Below, piece after piece: positions 27,980 through 35,121 of a DNA stretch of 35,121 nt. The notes beneath the pieces were generated by a model. It made no database searches. It saw only the letters and a program-made list of their open reading frames with translations, and was not told where the DNA came from. The position numbers and the translations under genes are program-made. The DNA is from CBDFHV01 sp965247705. GTDB taxonomy: Bacteria; Pseudomonadota; Alphaproteobacteria; Rhodospirillales; CAMCUA01. The stretch spans positions 1 to 35,121 of the forward strand of contig CBDFHV010000042.1 of assembly GCA_965247705.1 (NCBI GenBank), written 5' to 3'. Positions within the stretch are counted from its first letter, which is position 1, and each line of letters opens with the position of its first letter.

Positions 27980-28123
27980 TAACCACAGAGAACACAGAGA
28001 ACACAGAGGATCCACAGAGAAAAATATAGAAACTAAAGAGAACTTTTTAACGCAAAGCGCAGGCTTTCTTCTCTGTGTCTATCTCTGTGTCTATCTCTGT
28101 GTTCTCTGTGTTCTCTGTGGTTA
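27980..28123. repeat. ACAGAGAAC-type inverted repeat, 29-bp perfect arms
   Basis: The left arm, TAACCACAGAGAACACAGAG..., spans 27980-28008 and its exact reverse complement 28095-28123. Further ACAGAG/CTCTGTG units fill the loop on both sides (28012-28020 and 28071-28094). The AT-rich middle reads AACTTTTTAACGCAAAG. Such CCACAGAGAACACAGAG sequences occur as dispersed elements in unrelated bacterial genomes. Here the repeat lies between convergent genes and probably acts as a two-way terminator. It is not a CRISPR: units are short, inverted and without regular spacers. Confidence 0.85.
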
Positions 28124-28163
28124 GTCTTTAGCGTCACCGTTTCCTCACCTCGGACATCCTACT

Positions 28164-29468
28164 TCACGACGCCAGTTCGTCGAGGCTTTCCGTCAGCGCC
28201 CGGTCGAGGATGTCGACTCCGCGGTCGAGTTCGTTCTCGGTGATCGTCAGCGGCGGGGCGATGCGCCAGACGGCGCCGCGCTTGGGGCGCAGGCGGATGT
28301 TCATGCTGAGGCCAAGTTCGAAGCAGCGCCGGGTGGTCAGTGCCCCCAACGCGTGATGTGGCGTGCGAGATTCCCGGTCCTTGACCAGTTCCACCCCCAG
28401 CAGCAGGCCTTCGCCCCTGACGTCGCCGATGGCCTCGTGGCGCTGGGCCAGGTCGCCAAGGCGGGCCCGCAGGTAGGCGCCGCGCTGCCGCGCCTGATCG
28501 ATCAGGTGTTCCCGTTCGATGGTCTCGAGGACCGCCAGGCCGACCATGGCGGGGAGGGGATCGGCCACGTGGCTGGTATAGAAGGTGAAGCCTTTTTCGT
28601 GGACGCTTTCCTCGATAGCGTCCGTGGTAATGGTGGCGGCCAGGGGCACGCCGCCGCCCAGGGTCTTGGAAACCGCCATGATGTCGGGCGTCACGCCGAA
28701 GCGGGTGGCGCCGAAGGCATGGCCGAGGCGGCCGAAGGCGGTCTGCGCCTCGTCGAAGATCAGCAGCATGCCCCGGGCGTCGGCTTCCCGGCGCAGGTCC
28801 TGGAGGTAGCCCTCCGGCGGCACGACGATGCCGCCGGCGCTGATCACCGGCTCGGCGATGACCGCCGCCGGGGCGCCCCGGCTCTGCATGTCGAACATGC
28901 TCAGCCCCACCTTCAGGCAGGTGCGGTCGCAGGCGTCCCGGCAATGGCCGACCGGACATCGAAAGGCATTGGGCTCGGGGATGGCGAAGGCGCCCGGCGC
29001 CCCGGGGCCGTAGCCCTTGCGGTCGCTGGCGAAGGTCACCGAGGCCGAACCGCCGGTCACCCCGTGCCAGGAGCCGCCGAGCGCGATGACCTCGTAACCG
29101 CCGCTGTGCATCTTGGCCATGCGCAGCGCGGCCTCGTTGCTCTCGCTGCCGGTGTTGACGAACAGGGATTTCTTCAACGGCGCCGGCAGCCAGTCCGCCA
29201 TCTTGCGCCCCAGCCGGGCGACCGCGTCGGGGATCATGCCGGAAAACAGATGGATCGCCCTGCGCCCGCTTTCCGCCATGGCGGCGACGATGGCGGGATG
29301 GTTGTGGCCGATGGTGGCGCACATCTGGCCCGAGGTGAAATCCAGGATCTCGCGGCCCGTATCGTCGGTAACGGTGGCCCCCTTGGCGGAGACGAACAGA
29401 CCAGGAAACCGCTCGCCGCCATAGCGGACAAGGAATGTTTCGGCGGCGGATCGCAGGTCCTGGTCCAT
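28164..29468 (-). CDS. Class III aminotransferase, 2,2-dialkylglycine decarboxylase-like
   Basis: The 434-residue PLP enzyme of fold type I has the PLP lysine at Lys268 (AVSKTLGGGVPLAA), Gln48 (TSGQMCA), Trp134 (GSWHG), Asp239-Glu240 (IFDEAQ) and Arg402 (VWRIAPPLT). Gln48, Trp134, Lys268 and Arg402 all sit four residues before Gln52, Trp138, Lys272 and Arg406 of dialkylglycine decarboxylase. It thus probably decarboxylates 2,2-dialkylglycines or transaminates amino acids with pyruvate. An unusual stretch CPVGHCRDACDRTC (171-184) may bind metal or form disulfides. ATG at 29468 is chosen over TTG at 29552 because it gives the family length. It is next to the IS-split kinase remnant. Confidence 0.85.
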   Translation of the reverse strand: MDQDLRSAAETFLVRYGGERFPGLFVSAKGATVTDDTGREILDFTSGQMCATIGHNHPAIVAAMAESGRRAIHLFSGMIPDAVARLGRKMADWLPAPLKKSLFVNTGSESNEAALRMAKMHSGGYEVIALGGSWHGVTGGSASVTFASDRKGYGPGAPGAFAIPEPNAFRCPVGHCRDACDRTCLKVGLSMFDMQSRGAPAAVIAEPVISAGGIVVPPEGYLQDLRREADARGMLLIFDEAQTAFGRLGHAFGATRFGVTPDIMAVSKTLGGGVPLAATITTDAIEESVHEKGFTFYTSHVADPLPAMVGLAVLETIEREHLIDQARQRGAYLRARLGDLAQRHEAIGDVRGEGLLLGVELVKDRESRTPHHALGALTTRRCFELGLSMNIRLRPKRGAVWRIAPPLTITENELDRGVDILDRALTESLDELAS

Positions 29469-29546
29469 GTCTTTGTTCTTCAAGTCCACCGTTCCGACCC
29501 CCTCGTTGAAGTCAAATTGCCGCGCGCTTGTCGCTGATGGGATTGC

Positions 29547-29706
29547 ATGCAATCAGTGAGGTCATCGGACGAGAGATGCAAGGATAGAGATGCGGCAGAA
29601 ATTATAGCTCGACCGCCGTCCGATGACACAAAGCAGCGCCTCCGCCCACCACTGCGATCACGATCACATAGCTTGGTCATAGTTGGCCAGATTGTCAGAG
29701 ATCTAG
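29547..29706 (+). pseudogene. 5' remnant of CHASE4 sensor kinase
   Basis: The codons up to 29702 read SLVIVGQIVRD in the same frame that resumes as LETAESIEIKKF after 32150, so this segment is probably the left part of the kinase cut by the IS pair. The frame is open back to an ATG at 29547 but contains no membrane helix or recognisable early CHASE4 sequence, and a stop lies at 29535. Upstream kinase codons (perhaps 100 or more) are therefore missing, probably deleted. The assignment rests on about 11 residues and frame continuity. Confidence 0.45.
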
Positions 29707-31309
29707 CCCGAATTATTCACGGCGCTGATTGAAAATGCTGGTGAGCGTAGATTAACCTGTTGAAATGCCGTATGATTTTGGTGTCAAGACAAGATCACAT
29801 GGCAACAGAACAACCCACGGCTCACCATGAACGAGATTACCCCCTATCTCCCTGGTTTGTCACCCGTTGGAGGCAAGCCGCTTTGCGCCCGCTTCGACGG
29901 CGGACGGCTGTCGTCGGACGGCGGGGTGTTGTTGTTGGGCGAGATCGACAGGCGGCTCGGCATCGCCGACGTGCTCGCTTCCTGCGTCACCGACGTGCGC
30001 GACCCGGCGAGCGAGCACGACCCACGCTTACGTAGACATGATCCGGGCGCGCCTGTTCGCTATTGCCTGCGGGTATGAGGATTGCGACGACCTCGACGTT
30101 CTGCGTTTCGATCCGGCGTTCAAGCTGGCCTGTGGCCGTTTGTCCGAGAGCGGCGACGACCTGATGAGCCAACCGACCCTGTCGCGCCTCGAGAACGCGC
30201 CGTCATGGCGCGCGCTCGGGCGCATGGGGCTGTCGATGATCGATCTGTTTTGCGCCAGCTTCAAGCGCGTTCCGGCGCGCATCGTTCTCGATATCGACGA
30301 CACCGACGATGCCGTTCACGGCGGCCAGCAGCTGGCGCTGTTCAACGCCCATTACGACGACTATTGCTTCCAACCCATCCATATCTTCGAGGCGGCCACC
30401 GGCAAGCCGGTGATGTCACTGCTGCGTCCCGGCAAGCGGCCCTCCGGCGACGAGGCGGCGCGGATCCTGAGACACGTCATCGGCCGCATCCGCCGCAACT
30501 GGCCACGGGTCGAGATCACCGTGCGGGGCGATGGCCACTACGCCACGCCGGAGGCCATGGAATTCCTCGAACGTCAGGGCTGCGGCTACATCTTCGGGCT
30601 TTCCGGCAACGCCCGGCTGAACAGGATCGGCCAGCCGTGGTGCGAGGACGCCGCCGTGCGCCGGGCGGGGCAGGGAAAGGATAAGGTGCGCCGCTTCTTC
30701 CACACCGGCTACCAGGCCAAAAGCTGGTCACGGCAACGCTCGGTCATCGCCCGCGTGGAAGCTACCGCCAAGGGCTGTGACGTCCGCTTCGTCGTCACCA
30801 ACCTGAGCGGCCGCGCCAAGGCGCTCTACGAGAAGGTCTACTGCGCCCGCGGGCGGATGGAAAACATGATCAAGGACCACAAGCTCTACACCAAGTCCGA
30901 CCGCACGTCGTGCCACCGTTGGGAGGCCAACCAGTTCCGCCTCTTCCTGCATACCGGCGCCTACTGGCTGCTGCATCAGCTTCGCCAAGCGGCGCCTCGG
31001 AAATCGCTGTGGCGAACGGCCACCTTCGAAACCCTGCGCCGGGCGTTTCTCAAAATCGCCGTCCGCGTCGAGGAGCTCAAGTCGCGCCTCAGGATCGCCC
31101 TGCCTTCGGCCTATCCCTATCAGCCGGCCATGATCGCCATCGCCGGGCGCATCACCGCCCAAGGGCCCTGAACCAAGCGGCAGGTGCCGCCGGACGAGCC
31201 CCGAACAACAACCTCCAACCTCTCCGACAATCCGTCTCAAAAATCGCCGTCAACCCGGTCGCTACCGCTCGTCCCGCTGAAATCCGATGGCCGTCATGAA
31301 TAATTGGGG
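29707..31309 (+). mobile_element. IS1380-family insertion sequence (1,603 bp)
   Basis: The left end CCCGAATTATTCA and the inverted right end (reverse complement CCCCAATTATTCA) match in 12 of 13 bases. The flanks are CTAG at 29703-29706 and 31310-31313, the 4-bp duplication size of the IS1380 family. Length and the single transposase frame also fit. The transposase is frameshifted near 30021, so this copy is probably not self-mobile. The right duplicated CTAG is also the left duplicated CTAG of the next element. Confidence 0.82.
29827..31171 (+). pseudogene. IS1380-family transposase, frameshifted
   Basis: ATG at 29827 begins MNEITPYLPGLSPVGGKPLC, a typical IS1380 N-terminus, with GGRLSSDGGVLLLGEIDRRLG. 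The main part in the next frame has the DDE-like region RIVLDIDDTDDAVHGGQQLA, GDGHYATPEAMEFL and the conserved end RGRMENMIKDHKLYTKSDRTS. Removing one C from CCC at 30021-30023 joins the two into 447 residues, the family length. As written translation would stop at 30078. Confidence 0.85.
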
Positions 31310-31313
31310 CTAG

Positions 31314-32149
31314 GGTCATAACTCATTAACCATTATCTGATTCAATGTCTTGGAACCGAACGCAGGAGGTTTTGAGGCATGCGCGGATCATTTTGGCTCT
31401 CAGATCAGCAATGGGCGGCGATCGAGCCGCATCTTCCTTACTACGCGGCGGGTAAGCGGCGCGAGGATGATCGGCGGATCATCAGTGGCATCCTTCACGT
31501 TCTCCAGTCGGGCTGCCGCTGGCAGGACTGCCCACCGGCGTACGGACCTTCGACGACGGTCTACAATCGCTATAACCGGTGGTCGCAACGTGGTCACTGG
31601 CAGTACCTGTTCCCGGCTTTGACGGAGAGCCTGGCAGGGACACCGCAACAGGTCTCCATCGACACCACACACGTCAAGGCGCATCGCTGCGCCGGCGGCG
31701 GAAAAGGGGGGCCTCTGCTCAGGCCATCGGCCGCACAAAGGGCGGACGCAACACCAAGGTCCATGCCCTGAGCGACGAACATTGCCGGCCCCTGGCCTTC
31801 TATCTCACGCCCGGCCAGACCGCCGACATCAAGGGCGCCGTCATGCTCGCCGCGCATCTGCCGAGGACGCGATATCTTCTCGCCGACAAGGCCTATGACG
31901 CCGACCACTGGCGCGCCTGCCTGCTACGCCAGAAAATCCAGCCGGTCATCCCCAACAAGGTGAACCGCAAACAACCTCATCCCTTCGACACAGAGCGATA
32001 CAAAGACCGAAACACCATCGAGCGCATGTTCGGACGCCTCAAGGACTTCCGACGCATCGCCACGCGATACGACAAGAACGCCATCAACTTCATGGCAGGC
32101 CTATGCCTCGCCGCTCTCGTCTGCTACTGGATTTGAATGAGTCCGGACC
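31314..32149 (+). mobile_element. IS5-family, IS427-group insertion sequence (836 bp)
   Basis: The left end GGTCATAACTCATT and the right end (reverse complement GGTCCGGACTCATT) form imperfect terminal repeats. CTAG flanks both ends (31310-31313 and 32150-32153), the duplication expected for IS427-group elements that prefer CTAG. The size is normal for the group. The element looks intact, including the programmed frameshift of its transposase. Confidence 0.85.
31379..32136 (+). CDS. IS5/IS427-group transposase with -1 programmed frameshift
   Basis: The first frame (31379-31771) holds the DUF4096-like DNA-binding start (LSDQQWAAIEPHLPYYAAGKRREDD, ILHVLQSGCRWQDCPPAYGP) and the first DDE aspartate (SIDTTHVKAHR). 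The second frame (to 32136) holds AQAIGRTKGGRNTKVHALSD, LLADKAYDADHW (second Asp) and RNTIERMFGRLKDFRR (Glu). They meet at GGAAAAGGGGGG (31700-31711), an A4G6 slippery run on which a -1 shift yields the fused catalytic protein, as is known for this group. AGGAGG precedes the ATG. The full-length product is about 252 residues. Confidence 0.85.
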
Positions 32150-32596
32150 CTAGAAACAGCAGAATCGATCGAGATCAAGAAATTCTCGGTCGATCGGTTG
32201 CCGCCAGACCATGCACTTCTCAAACATGATAATCTGGCAAGCGCGCCCTCCGGGATCGTGATCACCGAGCGCGGGCCGATGATGGTGGCCTCCCGCCCGA
32301 TAATCCAGAGCGACCAGACCGGTCCGATACGCGGCACCCTTGTCATGGGCTTTTTCCTCAACGACCGGCTGAAAAAGATTCAAGAACAGGTCGAGGTCTC
32401 GTTCAAGGTTTGGACGATTGGCGATGACCGGACCCCTGAAGTCGACCGCGAGGCATTGCGCCATATCGGGTCCGAGCGCCCGATATGGACGCGCGAGCAT
32501 GGGGACGAGACCCGCTCGGTCTATGGCACGCTTCCGGACACCCAGGGCAAGCCGGCGCTTCTGGTGCGAGCGGACACGCCAAGGGACATTACCGAT
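32150..32596 (+). pseudogene. Middle fragment of CHASE4 sensor kinase
   Basis: Read from CTAGAA, the frame gives LETAESIEIKKFSVDRLPPDHALLKHD and GIVITERGPMMVASRPIIQSD, GPIRGTLVMGFFLNDRLKKI. This matches the late part of a CHASE4 extracellular sensor domain. It ends at RDITD, where the IS1595-type element is inserted. TTACCGAT at 32589-32596 is one copy of the element's target duplication. Joining 32596 to 33682 continues the frame exactly. Confidence 0.75.
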
Positions 32597-33673
32597 CGTC
32601 CCTATCCGGTTAAAACAGGATCGGCCTAAATGTTCTTGTTATGTTCACGTAGAGGATGTAGGCTGATCGCATTGTCTCGGGCTTTTGGAGGGCGGTGCGA
32701 TGGGCAGGATGTTGGCGTTTCAAGAACGGCACGGATCGGAAGCGGCCTGCATCGAGGCGCTGGCCCGGCTGCGCTGGCCGCAGGGCTATGTCTGTGCCCG
32801 CTGCGGCGAACGGCGGAGCTACCGAATGACGGCGCGGCCCAGGATCTTCGAATGCGCCCGTTGCGGTCATCAGGAATCGGTGACGGCGGGGACGATCTTC
32901 CACCGCACCCGCACGCCGCTCCGCAAATGGTTCCTGGCGGCGTGGTGGATGGCGCGCGACAAGCGTGGGGTCTCGGCCCTTTTGCTGTCCCGCGAGTTGG
33001 ATCTGCGCTACGAGACAGCGTGGCTGATGGCTCATAAGCTGCGTCATGCCCTGACGGAGCGCTCGGAATTTCCGCTCGAGGGCTTGGTCGAGGTCGACGA
33101 GAGTTATTATGGCGGGCGCGGCAAGCCGGAGAGCCGGGGCCGGGGCCTTTCCAACCCGAACAAGAGCCTGTTGGTGATGGCCGTCGAGAAGCGGCCGGTC
33201 GGGCCGGGCAAGGGCATCAAGGGAAGCGGCTTCGTCGCCGGCCGGGCGCGGCTCGCCATCCTCCCGGCGGCCACCGCCCGCGAGCTGGGCGGCTTCGTGC
33301 GCGCCTCGGTCAGGCCCGGAAGCCGCCTCGCCAGCGACGCCTTCAAGGGGTACGCCGAACTCCGCGACACCTATCGCCACCACCCCGTCGTGCAAGGCGA
33401 AGGCAAGAATGCCGAGCGCTTGATGCCGGTCGTCCATGTCCTGTTTTCCAACGTGAAGACCTGGCTCAACGGCACCTATCACGGTGTCGGCGCCAAGCAC
33501 CTGCCGCGCTATGCCCGGGAATGGAGCTACCGCTTCAACCGCCGCACACGCATCACCGATCTGGCCGACTTCGTCCTCCGCCGCGCCATGGACCAACCCA
33601 CCATCACCTACAAGGAGCTGGTCGACAGTCTTCAACCGCAGGGTGCGCTACCTGCTTTAACCGGATAGGGACG
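32597..33673 (+). mobile_element. IS1595-family insertion sequence (1,077 bp)
   Basis: The terminal inverted repeats share CGTCCCTATCCGGTTAAA, with further partial matches (CAGG) inward. They are flanked by a perfect 8-bp duplication TTACCGAT (32589-32596 and 33674-33681), the size expected for this family. The element carries one intact transposase gene and has inserted inside the sensor kinase. Confidence 0.92.
32700..33668 (+). CDS. IS1595-family transposase
   Basis: The 322-residue protein has an N-terminal zinc ribbon (VCARCGERRSY ... CARCGHQES, two CxxC pairs) followed by TAGTIFHRTRTPLRKWF. An ISXO2-like DDE catalytic core follows: VEVDESYYGGRGK, SDAFKGYAEL and YAREWSYRFNRR. ATG at 32700 follows GGAGGGCGG. 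It is intact, and with intact ends the element could be active. The stop at 33668 lies inside the right terminal repeat. Confidence 0.92.
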   Translation: MGRMLAFQERHGSEAACIEALARLRWPQGYVCARCGERRSYRMTARPRIFECARCGHQESVTAGTIFHRTRTPLRKWFLAAWWMARDKRGVSALLLSRELDLRYETAWLMAHKLRHALTERSEFPLEGLVEVDESYYGGRGKPESRGRGLSNPNKSLLVMAVEKRPVGPGKGIKGSGFVAGRARLAILPAATARELGGFVRASVRPGSRLASDAFKGYAELRDTYRHHPVVQGEGKNAERLMPVVHVLFSNVKTWLNGTYHGVGAKHLPRYAREWSYRFNRRTRITDLADFVLRRAMDQPTITYKELVDSLQPQGALPALTG

Positions 33674-34776
33674 TTACCGATATCGGCGCGCAAACCCTCC
33701 GGGCGGCCAATATTGGTGTCATGCTCGCCGGAATAGCCGCCATGCTGTTGCTCGCGTTTCTCTTCCGCGTGCTGATCACCGGGCCGCTGACGGGGATGAA
33801 GAACCATGTGCTGGCGATAAGCAAATCCGCTGACCTGTCCAAACGTCTCACGAATCGACGGCGCGACGAGATCGGCATTCTGGCCCGGGAGTTCGACACC
33901 ATGGTCGAAAATCTCGCCACGGCCCGTGGTCAGTTGCTGGAGCAATCATACCAGTCCGGAGTCGCCGAGATGGCCTCTGGCGTGCTCCACAACGTCCGCA
34001 ATCAGCTCAACCCGCTGGTCCTTCGCTTGGGTCGTGTCCGTCAGATGTTGCCGCCGCACGTTGACCAAAACATCAAGACGGCGTTCGAGGAACTCGCATC
34101 CGACCAGACTCCCGCCGAGCGCAAAGCAAAGCTGCTCGAATACGTGCAACTGTCTGTGGACGACCTTGCGTCTCGCCAATACGACCTGCATTTCGAGGTC
34201 GACGCGATCTCGCGGCAGCTTGGCCGGGTCGAAGAGGTCGTATCCGAGCAGGACAAGTTCAGCCATGCAAAGCGTATCGTCGAGCCGGTGAAACTTTCGG
34301 ACGTCGTCAGGCGCGCCATCGGCATGATGCCGGACGACGTCGGAAAGGTCATCGCGGTCAAGGTGGATACGGAAATCGAGTCCTGCGCGCCAGTCCTGGC
34401 CGAGAGTTTCGTCCTGACACACGTCATCCAGAACCTGTTGATGAACGGCGCTGACGCGATCCACGGCGACGGGACGGCGGCCGGAAAGATCGATATCAAG
34501 GTGCGGATGCGCAAGCCTTTCGAGGGCGTCCCAATGGCCGATTTGCAGGTGCATGACAATGGTCGTGGAATCGACACGGACAAGCTCGAGACCATTTTCG
34601 AGCGCGGCTATTCTTCCAAGGGGGACAAAAAGGGCGGCACGGGGCTACATTGGTGCGCCAACAGCGTGGCCGCCTTGAACGGGCGAATATACGCGGAAAG
34701 CGCCGGACCACACCGGGGTACCGTGTTCCATGTTCTGCTGCCAATTGTGACAGATGAGTTGGAGACGGCGGTGTAG
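33674..34776 (+). pseudogene. C-terminal part of CHASE4-HAMP sensor histidine kinase
   Basis: Past the IS the frame reads IGAQTLRAANIGVMLAGIAA, a membrane helix (MLLLAFLFRVL), a HAMP domain (ITGPLTGMKNHVLAISKSADLS and DEIGILAREFDTMVENLA) and a histidine-box helix with ASGVLHNVRNQLNPL. The HATPase domain follows with N-box IQNLLMNGADAI, G1 VHDNGRGID and G2 KGGTGLHWCAN. All catalytic boxes are present, so a start at ATG 33721 could still yield a membrane-tethered kinase without sensor. The response regulator follows 16 bases downstream. The intact protein would be a periplasm-sensing two-component kinase. The signal is unknown. Confidence 0.85.
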
Positions 34777-34792
34777 TCGGAAGGAACCCATC

Positions 34793-35121
34793 ATGGTCTC
34801 TGTCCCGCCCAACCGACACCATGTCCTCATCGCGGACGACGAACAGGAAATCTGCGATGAATTTGCCCTCGTGTTCAACGGCGGGGCACGCGAGTCGGAA
34901 AGCCACGCCCAGGCAGCGAATCTAGAAGCAGAGCTCTTCGGTGACACCAATAACCCGACCATCACACCGAATACGGAAAGCCCCGCCTACGACCTTACGG
35001 TGTGCAGGCAAGGACTGGAAGCCGTCGAGGCGGTTCGAGCCAGCATCGAGAATAATAAACCGTTTTCCGTGGCATTCTTGGATGTTCGAATGCCCCCGGG
35101 GATTAGCGGTGTTGAAGCGGC
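34793..35121 (+). CDS. Response regulator with expanded receiver domain (partial)
   Basis: The 109 visible residues form a receiver domain: acidic pair in VLIADDEQEI, phospho-acceptor Asp in VAFLDVRMPPGISG. Between the first helix and the second strand (YDLTVCRQG) there are about 35 extra residues (GGARESESHAQAANLEAELF and more), unlike ordinary receivers. ATG at 34793 follows AAGGAA. It is cotranscribed with the split kinase and should be its partner. The output domain lies beyond the window. Such expanded receivers are known in some HD-GYP or cyclic-di-GMP regulators, but that is not visible here. Confidence 0.85.
   Translation, partial: MVSVPPNRHHVLIADDEQEICDEFALVFNGGARESESHAQAANLEAELFGDTNNPTITPNTESPAYDLTVCRQGLEAVEAVRASIENNKPFSVAFLDVRMPPGISGVEA

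Noticed and set aside
27980..28123. CRISPR-like repeats
   Set aside because: Units are about 9-10 bp, directly abutting and inverted, with no spacers or cas genes.
30021..30023. Programmed frameshift in the IS1380 transposase
   Set aside because: This family uses a single frame and there is no slippery heptamer; an added C is more likely.
29703..33681. Composite transposon carrying cargo
   Set aside because: The three elements belong to different families, each has its own duplication, and the DNA between is kinase sequence only.

Overview
The window is GC-rich, densely packed DNA that looks alphaproteobacterial, probably Rhodospirillales-like. This is inferred from a DUF6356 protein, an Lrp-controlled Dpp/Opp-type importer operon, an IlvD/Edd sugar-acid dehydratase of the arabinonate type, and strong GGAGG ribosome sites with occasional GTG starts. 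No rRNA, tRNA or CRISPR array was seen. Species cannot be named from the sequence alone.

Region 1 (212-9232, minus strand) is one long peptide/amino-acid catabolic operon. In transcription order it holds a DUF6356 protein, a CyuA-like (UPF0597) desulfidase/dehydratase, the solute-binding protein, permeases DppB and DppC, a creatinase-like M24 hydrolase, ATPases DppD and DppF, and an opine-dehydrogenase-family enzyme. A divergent Lrp/AsnC regulator (9370) and an alpha/beta hydrolase translationally coupled to it complete the module. Import, amide cleavage and nitrogen removal would plausibly work together under Lrp control. As written, the desulfidase and the binding protein are fused out of frame by a deletion, and dppF and the dehydrogenase each carry a one-base frameshift.

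Region 2 (10805-18889, minus strand) holds a 1,564-residue membrane-anchored coiled-coil protein, an SDR oxidoreductase, a tandem universal stress protein, and an APH-like/P-loop kinase broken by two frameshifts. The coiled-coil protein contains 50 consecutive 25-residue repeats (two of them 21 residues long) and is the most striking item in the window.

Region 3 (19059-29468) is a mixed metabolic stretch: a nitrilase-family amidase, an arabinonate-dehydratase-like enzyme, a secreted laminin-G-like protein, a small membrane protein, an AlkA-type glycosylase, a class II aldolase-like protein, a TauD/TfdA-like dioxygenase, a secreted propeller-like protein interrupted by an in-frame TAG, and a 2,2-dialkylglycine-decarboxylase-like PLP enzyme. 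A 29-bp perfect inverted repeat built of ACAGAGAAC-like units lies between the last two, convergent genes.

Region 4 (29547-35121) is a CHASE4-HAMP-histidine kinase gene split by three insertion sequences of different families. IS1380-type and IS5/IS427-type elements share the target CTAG, and an IS1595-type element has an 8-bp duplication TTACCGAT. Removing the elements in silico restores one reading frame, although the 5' end of the kinase is still missing. A response regulator with an unusually expanded receiver domain follows and runs off the end.

Seven gene-breaking lesions occur in 35 kb. Four are one-base gains in C/G runs and may be sequencing errors. The 8-bp duplication, the amber codon and the deletion fusion are harder to explain that way.
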